From Clostridia bacterium (GTDB lineage: Bacteria; Bacillota; Clostridia; Oscillospirales; CAG-272), in the NCBI GenBank assembly GCA_017621475.1, contig JAGATA010000012.1, positions 1-44,050 on the forward strand: DNA of 44,050 bases. Reading direction: 5' to 3'. This document shows, in pieces, positions 26,001-35,562 of this stretch. Numbering within the stretch: position 1 is the stretch's first letter; each line of letters starts with the position of its first letter. Made by a program: the position numbers and the translations under genes. The notes under the pieces were generated by a model. It searched no databases and was not told where the DNA came from. It saw nothing but the letters and a program-made list of their open reading frames with translations.

Positions 26001-26641
26001 GCCTCAACAACTTCAAGACGCTTGATGATACGGAGCTTCTTCTGACCGGAAGATCTTTCAAGCTCGTCGCGAAGCTCTTTGGAAAGTGCTTCGAGGTCAA
26101 GCTCGGAAAGAAGCTCTTTGATGGCTTCCGCGCCCATGCCAACGCGGAAGTCATCTTCATATTTTTCATAAAGATCGCGGTATTCGCGTTCGGAAAGAAG
26201 CTGTTTCTTTTCAACGGGCGCGCTGCCGGGATCAAGAACTATATACTGTGCAAAATAGAGAACTTTTTCAAGAAGTCTGGGGGAGATATCAAGAAGAAGA
26301 CCCATTCTGGAAGGAATGGCGCGGAAATACCAGATGTGGGAAACGGGAGCGGCAAGCTCGATGTGACCCATTCTTTCACGGCGTACTTTCTTTGTTGTAA
26401 CTTCAACGCCGCACTTTTCGCAGACCTTTCCTTTGTAGCGAACGCGTTTATATTTACCGCAAAGACATTCCCAGTCTTTTGTAGGTCCGAATATTTTTTC
26501 GCAGAACAAGCCGTCGCGTTCGGGGCGGAGCGTTCTGTAGTTGATCGTTTCGGGCTTTGTAACTTCGCCGGAAGACCAAGATCTTATCATATCGGGAGAT
26601 GCAAGACCTATTTTAATTGAATCAAAAGTGTTCTTAGCCAT
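23096..26641 (-). CDS. rpoC: RNA polymerase beta' subunit
   Basis: Catalytic largest subunit of RNA polymerase, 1181 residues. Visible landmarks are the N-terminal zinc ribbon (Cys59, Cys61, Cys74, Cys77), the DNA-binding [18 protein letters not shown], the magnesium-binding NADFDGDQM, the trigger-loop region [10 protein letters not shown], and the second zinc site [13 protein letters not shown]. No intein or large lineage insertion was seen. It lies 18 bases after rpoB and ends with [10 protein letters not shown]. Confidence 0.99.
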   Translation of the reverse strand: MAKNTFDSIKIGLASPDMIRSWSSGEVTKPETINYRTLRPERDGLFCEKIFGPTKDWECLCGKYKRVRYKGKVCEKCGVEVTTKKVRRERMGHIELAAPVSHIWYFRAIPSRMGLLLDISPRLLEKVLYFAQYIVLDPGSAPVEKKQLLSEREYRDLYEKYEDDFRVGMGAEAIKELLSELDLEALSKELRDELERSSGQKKLRIIKRLEVVEAFRKSGNRPEWMILDVVPVIPPDIRPMVQLDGGRFATSDLNDLYRRVINRNNRLAKLMELSAPEIIIRNEKRMLQEAVDALIDNGRRGKSVTGGSSNRPLKSLSEMLRGKQGRFRQNLLGKRVDYSGRSVIVVGPTLKIYQCGLPKEMALELFKPFVMKRLVETQNASNIKDAKKKVDKASNEVWDALENVIKDHPVLLNRAPTLHRLSIQAFEPVLVEGRAIKLHPLVCAAFNADFDGDQMPVHIPLSSEAQAEARFLMLSANNFLKPADGKAVTVPSQDMVLGSYYLTIDKAGEPGEGKIFRDFDEAMMAYENGQLGIHAPIKVRVSKEIDGVVHTKLINATLGRMIFNKPIPQDLGFVDRSDPDKLLDLEVDFTTAKSELGKIVDRTIKMHGPTVMAEVLDAIKSNGYKYSTRASISISVLDMVVPPQKQEIVHDAEKKVERIAKDFRRGLLSDDERYRSVISVWDKATKDVTDALQKGLDRYNPIKMMSDSGARGSISQMKQLAGMRGLMVSTSGKTMELPIKSNFREGLTVLEYFVGARGSRKTLSDTALKTADSGYLTRRLVDVSQEVIVRETDCGTTEGIWVYDLVDGDETIEKLEERLPGRTLVDTVTNPATGEVIAEAGDLITPAQASKIVAAGVEKVHVRSILKCKCRHGICAKCYGNDLATGKLVATGEAVGVIAAQSIGEPGTQLTMRTFHTGGIAGADITQGLPRVEEIFEARRPKKVATLAEYSGTVRIQDAKRARNVIITSDDGEDHVYPIPYGTKILLEEGSYVLRGDLITEGNLAPADIARVQGLEAAYDYITREVQRVYKSQDIKINDKHIEVIARQMTRKVRIEESGDTELLYGAVVDIAEFNDENQKIQERIDAGERTLRFAEASPMLLGITKTAIQTESFLSAASFQETTKVLTEAAIKGKVDHLIGLKENILIGKLIPAGTGLKKYRDIEIQKVEPEEDADESAIV

Positions 26642-26659
26642 TATTTTCCCCTCCCTTAA

Positions 26660-29600
26660 TTATTCGTCGTAATTTTCGGTGTCATCGTAATCTTCATAGA
26701 TCTCTTCGTCATCGAAATCGTCATATTCTTCGTCGTCTTCGTCCTCTTCGTCCTCTTCGGAATCCCCCTCGTCATCAAGGCTTGCCTGATCTCTGAGGTC
26801 TTCAAGGATAGTAATATCGCGAGAGTCGCCGTCAGTTTCGACAGTCTTACCTACATCGTCGGCTGTGATTCTGTTTTCGTTCATTTCTTCCTCTTCTTCG
26901 CAGAGCTGAGAAAGTTCTATTTCATTGCCTTCTTCATCAAGAACGCGAACGTCAAGAGCCAAGGACTGAAGTTCCTTAACAAGAACTCGGAACGCTTCGG
27001 GAACACCCGGAGTGGGAATGTTCTTGCCTTTAACGATAGCTTCATATGCTTTAACACGTCCCGTAACATCGTCGGATTTAACCGTGAGGATTTCCTGGAG
27101 TGTGTAAGCAGCGCCGTATGCTTCAAGTGCCCAAACTTCCATTTCACCGAAACGCTGACCGCCGAACTGCGCTTTACCGCCGAGAGGCTGCTGTGTAACG
27201 AGGGAGTAAGGACCTGTGCTTCTTGCGTGAATCTTATCGTCAACGAGGTGATGGAGTTTGAGGTAGTACATAATACCAACCGTTACAGGGTTATCGAAAG
27301 GTTCACCTGTACGTCCATCGTAAAGGATGCGCTTACCGTCAACTGTTTTAAGTTTCTTTTCAGCGATCTTTTCTTTGATCCATTCTTTATCGGCAAGCTG
27401 ATCTGCGGGAACGAGGTTATAAACCTTGTTGCCTTCTTCATCAACGGTTTCTTCGTAAACGGATTTACCGAAGAAGTTTTCGCCGGGAAGGATCTCGCGG
27501 TAAAGACCTGCTTCCGTAAGAGCTTCCGTAATATCTTTTTCTTTTGCGCCGTCGAACGCGGGCGTCATAACCTTAACGCCAAGCTCTCTTGCAGCAATGC
27601 CAAGGTGAACTTCAAGCACCTGACCGATATTCATTCGGGAAGGAACGCCAAGGGGGTTGAGCACGATGTCAAGGGGTGTACCGTCTGCCAAGTAAGGCAT
27701 ATCTTCGGGAGGAAGAATACGGGAAACGACACCTTTGTTACCGTGACGTCCGGCCATTTTGTCACCAACGGAGATCTTACGTTTCTGAGCGACGTAGACC
27801 TTAACTGCTTTGTTTACGCCGGGAGCGAGGTCGTCGCCGTTTTCACGGGAGAATACGCGGATATCGGAAACGACACCGCTTGTACCGTGAGGAAGTTTCA
27901 AGGATGTGTCACGCACTTCGCGGGCCTTTTCGCCGAAGATAGCGCGAAGAAGTCTTTCTTCCGCAGTAAGTTCGGTTTCACCCTTAGGTGTAACCTTACC
28001 TACGAGGATATCGCCTGCGTGAACTTCCGTACCGATGCGAACGATACCGTCTGCATCGAGGTCTTTGAGCGCGTCATCACCGCAGTTGGGGATCTCGCGT
28101 GTGATCTCTTCGGGTCCGAGCTTTGTATCTCTGGACTCCATAAGATATTCTTCTATGTGAATAGATGTATAAACGTCATTTCTTACAAGGCGCTCGTTAA
28201 GAAGAACAGCGTCCTCGTAGTTGTAACCTTCCCAAGTCATAAAGCCGATGAGGGCGTTCTTACCGAGCGCGATCTCACCCTTGTCCGTAGCGGCACCGTC
28301 CGCAAGGACTTCGCCTTCTTTAACTACGTCGCCAACACTTACGATAGGTCTCTGATTTACGCAGTTACCCTGGTTGGAGCGTTTGAACTTGAGGAGTGTG
28401 TAAGCATCTTTTACGCCGTTGGGGCGTACAACAACTATCTTTTCGGAGGATACGTATTCAACAACGCCTTCACTCTTTGCAAGAACGCAAACACCGGAGT
28501 CGATACCCGCCTTATATTCCATACCCGTACCAACGATAGGAGAGTCCGTTGTGAGAAGCGGAACTGCCTGCTTCTGCATGTTGGAACCCATAAGTGCGCG
28601 GGCGTTGTCATCGTTTTCAAGGAAAGGAATATGGCCTGTGGCAACTGATATTGCCATCTTGGGGGAAACGTCGATATAATCGGGAACGCTTGCGTCAACT
28701 TCAATGATCTCTGCGCGGTCGCGGACCGTAACGCGCTTGTTGATAAATCTTCCTTCTTCGTCAACGGGTTCGTTTGCCTGAGCGATGATGAAGTTATCTT
28801 CAACGTCAGCCGTCATATATTCAACTATATCCGTGATCTTGCCCGTAGCCTTGTCAATCTTGCGGTAAGGAGCTTCGATAAAGCCGTAATCGTTTATCTT
28901 AGCGTATGTTGCAAGGTAGGAAATAAGACCGATGTTAGGACCTTCAGGTGTTTCAATGGGGCAGATACGGCCGAAGTGTGTGTAGTGAACGTCACGAACG
29001 TCAAAAGAAGCACGGTCACGGGAAAGACCGCCGGGGCCGAGCGCGGAAAGACGGCGTTTGTGAGTAAGTTCCGCCAAGGGGTTGTTCTGGTCCATAAACT
29101 GGGAAAGAGGGGATGAACCGAAGAATTCGCGGATAGCCGCAACAACGGGGCGGATGTTGATGAGCGCCTGAGGTGTAAGGGATTCTGCGTCCTGAATCGT
29201 CATACGCTCTTTGATGATCTTATCCATTCTGGAGAAACCGATACGAAGCTGGTTCTGGATAAGTTCGCCGACAGCACGGATACGACGGTTGCCGAGGTGG
29301 TCGATGTCGTCGGGTGTGCCGATGTTATGGGAAAGGCAGATAAGGTAGTTGATGGAAGCAAAGATATCGTCCTTTGTGATGTGCTTGGGAGAAAGTTCCG
29401 CAGCACGGTCGCGCGCCTGCTTCTTGAGCTCGTCAAAGTCGCCGCCAACTTCTTCGAGCATCTGAAGAAGGAGGGAGAGCTTAACTTTCTCATTTATGCC
29501 GACTTCGCGAAGGTCACAGCCAAGCACCTTTGCAGGGTCAACCATTCCGTTGCCGAATACTTTTATTTCTTTTTCGTCTTCGATCTGAACGTAAGCCTCG

Positions 29601-30604
29601 TTTACACCTGCGTTTTCGATGATCATAGCTTCATCGTAAGTAAGTATCTTACCCGCATCAAAGAGTATCTCACCCGTGATGGGATTGATAACGGGGCGTG
29701 TCAGCTTCTTGTTTGTTATACGCTTGCCCAGAGCAACCTTTTTGTCGAACTTGTATCTGCCGACGTTGCCAAGGTCATATCTCTTGGGATCGAAGAAGAG
29801 GTTGTTAAGAAGAAGCTGTGCACTTTCAACAAGCGGAGGTTCGCCGGGGCGCATCTTCTTGTAGATCTCTTTAAGAGCTTCTTCGTAAGGGGTCGTGCCG
29901 TTCTTTTCCGCTTCGGCCTGCATACCGTCTTTTTCGAGGGTATTTACGATCTTGCTGTCTTCACCGAAATATGTTTTGATGTCGGTGGAAGTGGAAACAG
30001 CTTCGTCAAGTGCGCGGATAAGAGTTGTTACGGGGATCTTGCGGTTCTTGTCTATCTTAACATAGAAAACGTCGTTCATATCCGTTTCATATTCAAGCCA
30101 AGCGCCGCGGTAAGGAATAACCGTGCCGGCATAGCTGTTCTTGCCGACTTTATCGGTCTGGATCTCATAGTACATACCGGGGGAACGAACAAGCTGGGAT
30201 ACAACAACACGTTCAGCACCATTGATAACAAACGTACCTGTTTCCGTCATAAGCGGGAAATCGCCCATGAATATATCCTGCTGTTTAACTTCGCCCGTGG
30301 ATCTGTTCGTGAGTCTTACTGTTACACGCAAGGGGGCTGCATAGTTTACGTCGCGTTCCTTGCTTTCCTCAACGGAACATTTGGGTGTATCGCTGAGGTT
30401 GTAGTCCACGAATTCGATAACGAGGTTGCCTGCGTAGTCAACGATAGGGGAAACTTCATTAAGAACTTCCGTGATACCCTTATCCAAAAGCCATTTATAA
30501 GACTTTTTCTGGATATCGAGGAAATTCGGCATTTCCAATATCTCTTCAACTTTTGCAAATGACATTCTCGTAACTTTACCAAGTTTTCTCGGTTTTGTTC
30601 TCAA
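26660..30604 (-). CDS. rpoB: RNA polymerase beta subunit
   Basis: Second-largest RNA polymerase subunit, 1314 residues from the chosen start. Landmarks include [39 protein letters not shown] (the rifampicin-binding region, apparently wild type), [15 protein letters not shown], and the C-terminal clamp region [36 protein letters not shown]. The start is a TTG with GGAG eight bases upstream; a second TTG six codons earlier (30622) has no site. After ..[11 protein letters not shown] the protein carries an unusual ~70-residue extension ending in an almost purely Asp/Glu/Tyr tail. The gene heads the rpoBC operon with its own strong promoter. rplJ and rplL are not upstream. Confidence 0.97.
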   Translation of the reverse strand: MRTKPRKLGKVTRMSFAKVEEILEMPNFLDIQKKSYKWLLDKGITEVLNEVSPIVDYAGNLVIEFVDYNLSDTPKCSVEESKERDVNYAAPLRVTVRLTNRSTGEVKQQDIFMGDFPLMTETGTFVINGAERVVVSQLVRSPGMYYEIQTDKVGKNSYAGTVIPYRGAWLEYETDMNDVFYVKIDKNRKIPVTTLIRALDEAVSTSTDIKTYFGEDSKIVNTLEKDGMQAEAEKNGTTPYEEALKEIYKKMRPGEPPLVESAQLLLNNLFFDPKRYDLGNVGRYKFDKKVALGKRITNKKLTRPVINPITGEILFDAGKILTYDEAMIIENAGVNEAYVQIEDEKEIKVFGNGMVDPAKVLGCDLREVGINEKVKLSLLLQMLEEVGGDFDELKKQARDRAAELSPKHITKDDIFASINYLICLSHNIGTPDDIDHLGNRRIRAVGELIQNQLRIGFSRMDKIIKERMTIQDAESLTPQALINIRPVVAAIREFFGSSPLSQFMDQNNPLAELTHKRRLSALGPGGLSRDRASFDVRDVHYTHFGRICPIETPEGPNIGLISYLATYAKINDYGFIEAPYRKIDKATGKITDIVEYMTADVEDNFIIAQANEPVDEEGRFINKRVTVRDRAEIIEVDASVPDYIDVSPKMAISVATGHIPFLENDDNARALMGSNMQKQAVPLLTTDSPIVGTGMEYKAGIDSGVCVLAKSEGVVEYVSSEKIVVVRPNGVKDAYTLLKFKRSNQGNCVNQRPIVSVGDVVKEGEVLADGAATDKGEIALGKNALIGFMTWEGYNYEDAVLLNERLVRNDVYTSIHIEEYLMESRDTKLGPEEITREIPNCGDDALKDLDADGIVRIGTEVHAGDILVGKVTPKGETELTAEERLLRAIFGEKAREVRDTSLKLPHGTSGVVSDIRVFSRENGDDLAPGVNKAVKVYVAQKRKISVGDKMAGRHGNKGVVSRILPPEDMPYLADGTPLDIVLNPLGVPSRMNIGQVLEVHLGIAARELGVKVMTPAFDGAKEKDITEALTEAGLYREILPGENFFGKSVYEETVDEEGNKVYNLVPADQLADKEWIKEKIAEKKLKTVDGKRILYDGRTGEPFDNPVTVGIMYYLKLHHLVDDKIHARSTGPYSLVTQQPLGGKAQFGGQRFGEMEVWALEAYGAAYTLQEILTVKSDDVTGRVKAYEAIVKGKNIPTPGVPEAFRVLVKELQSLALDVRVLDEEGNEIELSQLCEEEEEMNENRITADDVGKTVETDGDSRDITILEDLRDQASLDDEGDSEEDEEDEDDEEYDDFDDEEIYEDYDDTENYDE

Positions 30605-30753
30605 TACAATCACTCCATTCAAAAATTTATGTGAGTTGCGCCGTCCGTCTGCCGTATTGCAGGCGGAAAATTGTATTCAAAAGCCTGAAACGGTTCTTTT
30701 TTAACGTGACTTAAAAAAAGCCGCCATTACAAGCAATTATAATGCAGTATGAA

Positions 30754-30782
30754 ATTATATCACAAGTTTTTTCCTATGTCAA
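30754..30782 (-). promoter_or_regulatory. rpoBC promoter (consensus)
   Basis: TTGACA (30777-30782), 17 bases, TATAAT (30754-30759). About 150 bases of untranslated leader follow, including an imperfect hairpin near 30640-30665. Confidence 0.9.
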
Positions 30783-30812
30783 GTATAATTTTTAAGTTTT
30801 ATTCAAATAATA

Positions 30813-30841
30813 TTGACTTTTTGTTTATATAACAATATAAT
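30813..30841 (+). promoter_or_regulatory. alaS promoter
   Basis: TTGACT (30813-30818), 17 bases, TATAAT (30836-30841), divergent from the rpoB promoter with the -35 boxes 30 bases apart. The leader of about 70 bases is too short for a T-box. Confidence 0.85.
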
Positions 30842-30915
30842 AAATATATAATATTAAAATGGGTAATTGGGGCTTCTCCCCTTCCCCCTAAATTTTAAAA
30901 AAAGAGGACACTCAT

Positions 30916-33549
30916 ATGAAATGGACATCTCTTAACGACCTGCGCGCAAAGTATCTTTCTTTCTTCGAATCCAAAGATCACCTTGCCCGCGGAAGCTACC
31001 CCCTCGTTCCCGAAAGCGACAAATCGCTTCTTCTCATAGTTGCGGGTATGGCTCCGCTTAAAAAATATTTCACAGGCGAAGCCGAACCTCCCCGCCGCCG
31101 TATGGCAACCTGCCAAAAGTGCATCCGCACAAACGATATTGAACATGTCGGCTACACGGCACGCCACGGCACGTTCTTCGAAATGCTCGGCAACTTCTCC
31201 TTCGGAGATTACTTCAAAGAAGAAGCCCTCAGCTGGGCTTGGGAATTTCTCACCAAAACTCTCGAAATTCCCGCAGATCTTCTCTGGCCCTCCGTTTACG
31301 AGCAGGACGATGAAGCATACAACATCTGGAAAGACAAAATAGGCGTACCCGAAGAACACATCGTTCGTCTCGGCAAAGCCGATAACTTCTGGGAGCACGG
31401 AAGCGGTCCTTGCGGTCCTTGCTCCGAAATATACTTCGACCGCGGCGAAAAATACGGCTGTGGAAGCCCCGACTGCCGCCCCGGCTGCGATTGCGACCGC
31501 TATATGGAGATCTGGAACAACGTATTCTCCCAGTTCAATAACGACGGCAACGGCAACTACACAGAACTTGCTACAAAAAATATCGATACAGGTATGGGTC
31601 TTGAACGTCTTGCCTGCATTATGCAGGGCGTTGACAATATGTTCGAGGTTGACACGATCCAGAACATCATTTCCGCTGTAAGCGCCAAAGCAGGCGTTAA
31701 ATATAAAGAAAATGAAAAAGCAGACGTTTCCCTTCGTATCATCGCAGATCACTCCCGCGCTTCCGCATTCCTTATCGCGGACGGCGTAATGCCCTCCAAC
31801 GAAGGCCGCGGCTATGTTCTGCGCAGACTTATGAGAAGAGCTTGCCGCCACGGCAGAATCCTCGGCATCAAGGGCGCATTCCTTTATGACGTTATGGCTG
31901 TCGTTGCAAACGAAAATAAAACAGCTTACCCCGAGCTCACGGAAAAGCTGGACTATATTCAGAAGATCGTTCGTATGGAAGAAGACCGCTTCAACGCAAC
32001 TGTTGAAGCAGGTATGAACCTTCTCGAAAAGCTCATCTCCGATGCAAAAGCACAGGGCAAAGCAGAGCTTGCAGGCGCAGACGTGTTCAAACTCTCCGAC
32101 ACATACGGCTTCCCGCTTGACCTCACGCGTGAGATCGCAGAGGAAAACGGCATCGGCGTTGACGAAAAAGGCTTTGAAGAAAACCTCGCAGCGCAAAAGC
32201 AGCGCGCACGCGCCGCACGCGGCAATATCAGCGGTTGGGATGACAGCATGAACTCCCTTATCGATACGTCCGTTAAAACAGTATTCGAAGGTTACGAAAA
32301 CACGTCCGTTGAAGGCAAAATAGTTGCCATTATCGACAGCGAAACAGACGAGCTTTGCGAAATTGCAAGCGAAAACGCCGTTATCGTTACGGACAAGACC
32401 GTATTCTACGGCGAAGGCGGCGGCGAAGTCGGCGACACGGGCGTTATCACTGGCGCAAACGGCACTGCTCTCGTTACGGATACAAAGAAAAACGACGGCG
32501 TTTATATGCACATCTGCAAGATCGAATCCGGCTCTCTTTCTGTTGGCGAAACGGTAACGCTTTCTCTCGACACAGACAGACGCGCCGCTATCTCCCGCAA
32601 CCACTCCGCAGTTCACCTCCTCGACGCAGCTCTCCGCAAAGTCCTCGGCACTCATATTCAGCAGGCAGGCTCCTTTGTAAACGACAAGGTTGCACGCTTC
32701 GACTTCACACATTTCGCAGCGGTAAGCCAGGACGAGCTTGCACAGGTTGAACGCCTTGTAAACCAAAAGATCCTCGAAGCTATCGCAGTAACAGCAGAAG
32801 AAACAGACATCGAAAGTGCGAAGAAGTCCGGCGCTATCGCCCTCTTCGGCGAAAAATACGGCGCAACGGTTCGCGTTGTTCGTATGGGAGATTTCTCCGC
32901 AGAGCTTTGCGGCGGTGCTCACGTTAAGAACACGGGCAATATCGGTCTTTTCAAGATACTTTCCGAAAGCTCCGTTGCCGCAGGCACAAGAAGAATCGAA
33001 GCTGTTACGGGTATTGAAGCATACAACTACGTAAACGGCAAGATCTCCACAGTTGCAAATGTTATGTCAGCGCTCAAAGCAAACGACGAAAAAGATATTA
33101 CAACAAAGATAAAGACACTCGAATCCGATCTCAAGGAAGCAAAGAAAGCGCTCGAAGAAGCAAACCTCAAGCTCGCTAAAGCAGGTGTTGCAAATATGCT
33201 TGCAGGCGCTACGGTACTTCCCTGCGGCATCAAAGTTGCCTCTATGGAAACGGATATGCCCATGAACACAGTACGCGCCCTTGGCGACGACATCAAAGCA
33301 AGCGATGACAACATCGTTGCGGCTATCTCCTCCCTTGTGGACGGCAAGCTCACGATCTGCTGCGTATGCGGCAAGAACGCCGTTAAAGCAGGCGTTAAAG
33401 CTCCCGTCGTTATCAAGGGTATCTCCGCTTACGTTGGCGGTGGCGGCGGCGGCAGACCCGACAGCGCAACAGCAGGTGCTAAAGACCCCACTAAGCTTGG
33501 CGAAGCTCTCGCGGCTCTTCCCTCCATCGTTGAAGACATCGTAAAATAA
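30916..33549 (+). CDS. alaS: Alanyl-tRNA synthetase
   Basis: Charges tRNA-Ala; 877 residues. The N-terminal class II core has SYPLVPESDKSLLLIVAGMAPLK and the motif 2 and 3 regions. The editing domain zinc motifs are HSAVH and CGGAH, and the C-terminal oligomerisation domain ends with the Gly-rich GGGGGRPDSATAGAKDPTKL. Length is normal. AGAGGA precedes the ATG by seven to eight bases. The gene is monocistronic and divergent from rpoB; codon use is noticeably more C-rich than that of the AT-rich accessory genes. Confidence 0.98.
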   Translation: MKWTSLNDLRAKYLSFFESKDHLARGSYPLVPESDKSLLLIVAGMAPLKKYFTGEAEPPRRRMATCQKCIRTNDIEHVGYTARHGTFFEMLGNFSFGDYFKEEALSWAWEFLTKTLEIPADLLWPSVYEQDDEAYNIWKDKIGVPEEHIVRLGKADNFWEHGSGPCGPCSEIYFDRGEKYGCGSPDCRPGCDCDRYMEIWNNVFSQFNNDGNGNYTELATKNIDTGMGLERLACIMQGVDNMFEVDTIQNIISAVSAKAGVKYKENEKADVSLRIIADHSRASAFLIADGVMPSNEGRGYVLRRLMRRACRHGRILGIKGAFLYDVMAVVANENKTAYPELTEKLDYIQKIVRMEEDRFNATVEAGMNLLEKLISDAKAQGKAELAGADVFKLSDTYGFPLDLTREIAEENGIGVDEKGFEENLAAQKQRARAARGNISGWDDSMNSLIDTSVKTVFEGYENTSVEGKIVAIIDSETDELCEIASENAVIVTDKTVFYGEGGGEVGDTGVITGANGTALVTDTKKNDGVYMHICKIESGSLSVGETVTLSLDTDRRAAISRNHSAVHLLDAALRKVLGTHIQQAGSFVNDKVARFDFTHFAAVSQDELAQVERLVNQKILEAIAVTAEETDIESAKKSGAIALFGEKYGATVRVVRMGDFSAELCGGAHVKNTGNIGLFKILSESSVAAGTRRIEAVTGIEAYNYVNGKISTVANVMSALKANDEKDITTKIKTLESDLKEAKKALEEANLKLAKAGVANMLAGATVLPCGIKVASMETDMPMNTVRALGDDIKASDDNIVAAISSLVDGKLTICCVCGKNAVKAGVKAPVVIKGISAYVGGGGGGRPDSATAGAKDPTKLGEALAALPSIVEDIVK

Positions 33550-33569
33550 ATTTATGATAAATCGCTCTC

Positions 33570-33675
33570 AACCTCTCCCGTCACGACAAAAGTCGTGACA
33601 CCCTCCCCAAAGGGGAGGGCACAAAAGCCTTCCCCTTTGGGGAAGGTGTCAGCGTAAGCTGACGGAAGAGGTTTT
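33570..33675. repeat. Inverted pair of two-hairpin repeat modules
   Basis: Left module (33570-33620, - orientation): B hairpin GTCACGAC/GTCGTGAC (33580-33599), A hairpin CCCTCCCC/GGGGAGGG. Right module (33627-33675, + orientation): A hairpin CCTTCCCC/GGGGAAGG, B hairpin GTCAGC/GCTGAC (33648-33663), tail GGAAGAGGTTTTT. The two modules point head to head and differ in B arms while keeping the pairing. They follow alaS. Confidence 0.85.
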
Positions 33676-33703
33676 TGTCTGTTTCAGCGTAATTTCCTAT
33701 AAT
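33675..33703 (+). promoter_or_regulatory. HIT gene promoter
   Basis: TTGTCT (33675-33680), 17 bases, TATAAT (33698-33703). The -35 box begins within the last base of the repeat module tail. Confidence 0.7.
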
Positions 33704-33712
33704 AGAAAAACT

Positions 33713-33735
33713 CCTCCCGAGCGAACATCGGGAGG
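33713..33735 (+). other. Leader hairpin before HIT gene
   Basis: CCTCCCGA/TCGGGAGG around seven bases, just after the predicted transcription start, with no T run. Probably a 5' stabilising structure. Confidence 0.4.
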
Positions 33736-33761
33736 TATGATTTAAAGGAGTATATATAATT

Positions 33762-34106
33762 ATGGTAGAAAACTGCCTTTTCTGTAAGATCATAAACGGC
33801 GATATCCCCTCAAAAAAAGCGTATGAGGACGAAAAGATCCTTGCCTTTTATGACATTGCCCCCCAAGCACCCGTTCACATCCTCGTCATTCCCAAAACGC
33901 ACATCGCTTGCGTTGACGAAGTAAACGGCGAAACCTCCGCCATCGTTGCGTACATTTTTGAGAAGATCCCCGCCATTGCAAAAGAAGCGGGCATTACGAA
34001 CGGCTACCGCGTTATCTCCAACTGCGGCGCAGACGCTTGCCAGTCCGTTCCCCACCTCCATTTCCACATCCTCGGCGGCGCACAGCTTTCCGATAAAATG
34101 GCTTGA
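33762..34106 (+). CDS. HIT family nucleotide hydrolase/transferase
   Basis: A 114-residue histidine-triad protein, typically hydrolysing AMP-linked or dinucleotide substrates. The catalytic triad motif is HLHFHIL (His98, His100, His102). The N-terminal CLFCKIINGDIPS with Cys5 and Cys8 fits the zinc-binding Hint subgroup. AAAGGAG precedes the ATG by about ten bases. The gene is monocistronic. Its stop is directly followed by a dispersed hairpin repeat and then a strong terminator. Confidence 0.95.
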   Translation: MVENCLFCKIINGDIPSKKAYEDEKILAFYDIAPQAPVHILVIPKTHIACVDEVNGETSAIVAYIFEKIPAIAKEAGITNGYRVISNCGADACQSVPHLHFHILGGAQLSDKMA

Positions 34107-34146
34107 CCTACTTTTCTTTCGAGAAAAGTAGGCAAAAGAACTTTGC
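34107..34146 (+). repeat. Hairpin plus CAAAAGAACTTTGCT repeat
   Basis: Arms CCTACTTTTC/GAAAAGTAGG (34107-34132) start on the first base after the HIT stop. GCAAAAGAACTTTGCT follows, a variant of the tail seen after metK and in the tandem array. Confidence 0.75.
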
Positions 34147-34147
34147 T

Positions 34148-34188
34148 AAAAACCTCCTCGGATAAAATCAAATCCGAGGAGGTTTTTC
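34148..34188. terminator. Bidirectional terminator
   Basis: AAAAACCTCCTCGGAT/ATCCGAGGAGGTTTTT around a short loop, placed between convergent genes. Confidence 0.95.
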
Positions 34189-34980
34189 TTATTCCTTATT
34201 CATAATATCATAGTATTCCATTAGTTTTATTTTGGAAATATCGTCTTCAATATTCTTTTGGGTTACACTCATTTCTTTTGCTATTCTTTCCATCTCTTGC
34301 ATATGGGCAGATTGCAATGCCGCTTCCTCTCGTTTTATTTCCATTTCGGCAGCCCATCTCGCATCACTCTCTACCTTTGTCTCGTATAAATTTATAGCTT
34401 CTTTCAAAGTATCCGCACGACAATTTTTTACCGCTTCTCCCAAGAAAGCGATAGCTTGACTATTTCTGTATTTTTCAGGCAAGAAATCAAGAAAATGCTT
34501 TCCAACCTCCCAACATTCTTTATCGATTTTTTCTATCTCTTTTATTTTTTCATTAACTTCTTTTTCATAGACCTTGTTTTCTTTTTTTATTTTTTCAAAT
34601 TCTTCCTTTAAAACTTCTATATTTACCTCAGCGGTAAGCCGAACATTTTTGCGTAATACTTTCATTAATAAGAAGATTGATAAAGAAATAGCCAGAACTG
34701 TTATCCCAATAGCTGCAGCTCCTCCCTCGTTGGTTATTATACCAGGCAAAACCCAACATACTCCCTCTGCAATACCAAATATTGATATAGCAATTCCTAT
34801 TTTGCCATAATTATCGGCAGACCGTTTCTCATCTTTTATTTTATTATCCAATTCGTCTTCTTGCAATCTCTTTTTCTCTATAATACCGTTTTTCAACTCC
34901 GCTATTTTCGCTTTGTTCTTGAGACTATTCGTAAGTACAAAAGCAGCCTGAGTTAATTGCTTATACAAAGATTCATTCAT
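34189..34980 (-). CDS. Coiled-coil membrane protein, unknown
   Basis: A 263-residue protein of unknown function. A charged N-terminal helix (1-58) precedes two membrane segments (about 60-80 and 88-108). A long Lys/Glu-rich coiled coil (about 115-155) and a helical C-terminal domain rich in Glu and Met follow. AT-rich compared with neighbours. The start at 34980 has GGAG eleven bases upstream; an in-frame ATG at 35001 is an alternative. It diverges from an XRE-family regulator, with three operator-like sites between, so it is probably the regulator's target. The pattern recalls small defence or stress modules, but no effector motif is visible. Confidence 0.65.
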   Translation of the reverse strand: MNESLYKQLTQAAFVLTNSLKNKAKIAELKNGIIEKKRLQEDELDNKIKDEKRSADNYGKIGIAISIFGIAEGVCWVLPGIITNEGGAAAIGITVLAISLSIFLLMKVLRKNVRLTAEVNIEVLKEEFEKIKKENKVYEKEVNEKIKEIEKIDKECWEVGKHFLDFLPEKYRNSQAIAFLGEAVKNCRADTLKEAINLYETKVESDARWAAEMEIKREEAALQSAHMQEMERIAKEMSVTQKNIEDDISKIKLMEYYDIMNKE

Positions 34981-35012
34981 AACTATATTTTCTCCATACA
35001 TTCCGTTTATTT

Positions 35013-35083
35013 TAGACGAAATTCGTCTATATTACATATTATAGACAATTTTTATCTAAAAGTCAATAGACAATTATTATCTT
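35013..35083. promoter_or_regulatory. Three 17-bp operator-like sites
   Basis: TAGACGAAATTCGTCTA (35013-35029, perfect dyad), TAGACAATTTTTATCTA (35042-35058) and TAGACAATTATTATCTT (35067-35083). Centres are 29 and 25 bases apart. The middle site lies between -35 and -10 of the leftward promoter. The right site lies just upstream of TATAAT at 35086-35091 for the rightward XRE gene. Confidence 0.7.
35038..35066 (-). promoter_or_regulatory. Promoter of coiled-coil membrane protein
   Basis: TTGACT (35061-35066), 17 bases, TATAAT (35038-35043) on the - strand. Confidence 0.75.
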
Positions 35084-35111
35084 GATATAATATTTTCAAG
35101 AGGTGTTTATG

Positions 35112-35333
35112 ATGAAAACTTGGTATGAACGAATAAGAGAATTGCGGGAAGACCTACCGCACAAAAAGACCCAATCAGAGGTTGCGCGCGACCTGCAAAT
35201 AACGCAAAGAAAGCTTTCCTACATCGAAACGGGAAAGACCGAGCCCTCACTTGAAGATATGATACGCATTTGTAAATACTACAACGTCTCCGCAGACTAC
35301 ATCCTCGGTCTTGCAGAAAACAAAGCCAAGTAA
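35112..35333 (+). CDS. XRE-family transcriptional regulator
   Basis: A 73-residue helix-turn-helix protein of the Cro/C1 type, almost all DNA-binding domain: WYERIRELREDLPHKKTQSEVARDLQITQRKLSYIETGKTEPSLEDMIRICKYYNVSADYILGL. AGAGG lies eight bases before this ATG; an ATG one codon earlier and a GTG three codons earlier are also possible starts. It diverges from the coiled-coil membrane gene, and the intergenic operators suggest that it represses both directions. Such single-domain regulators occur in phages and toxin-antitoxin or defence loci, but neither is seen here. Confidence 0.88.
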   Translation: MKTWYERIRELREDLPHKKTQSEVARDLQITQRKLSYIETGKTEPSLEDMIRICKYYNVSADYILGLAENKAK

Positions 35334-35361
35334 TCTTTCTAAAATATTTCTCATAAACCCC

Positions 35362-35390
35362 TTGACAAATACTAAGTAATATGTTAAAAT
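35362..35390 (+). promoter_or_regulatory. tRNA-Ser promoter
   Basis: TTGACA (35362-35367), 17 bases, TAAAAT (35385-35390), about 47 bases before the mature tRNA 5' end. Confidence 0.85.
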
Positions 35391-35436
35391 AATCAAGCCT
35401 TATAAAAGAGGTGCAATTTCATATCTTTAATTATTC

Positions 35437-35531
35437 GGAGAAGTACTCAAGAGGCCGAAGAGGCGCCCCTGCTAAGGGTGTAGGTCGGGCTATTATCCGG
35501 CGCGAGAGTTCAAATCTCTCCTTCTCCGCCA
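35437..35531 (+). tRNA. tRNA-Ser (anticodon GCU)
   Basis: A 95-base tRNA with a long variable arm, which marks a class II serine tRNA. The acceptor stem is GGAGAAG/CTTCTCC, the anticodon stem is CCCCT..AGGG with loop CTGCTAA (anticodon GCU, reading AGC/AGU), and the T arm is GAGAGTTCAAATCTCTC. G discriminator and encoded CCA are present. Confidence 0.97.
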
Positions 35532-35557
35532 AAAGCAACCATTACGGTTGCTTTTTT
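35531..35557 (+). terminator. tRNA-Ser terminator
   Basis: AAAGCAACC/GGTTGCTTT around ATTAC, followed by T run. It begins at the CCA end. Confidence 0.9.
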
Positions 35558-35562
35558 ATTTT

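Noticed and set aside
30842..30915. T-box leader for alaS
   Set aside because: The leader after the promoter is only about 70 bases and shows no T-box core or terminator.
35112..35333. Toxin-antitoxin antitoxin gene
   Set aside because: The divergent partner is a 263-residue membrane protein with no toxin motif, and no small toxin gene is adjacent in an operon.
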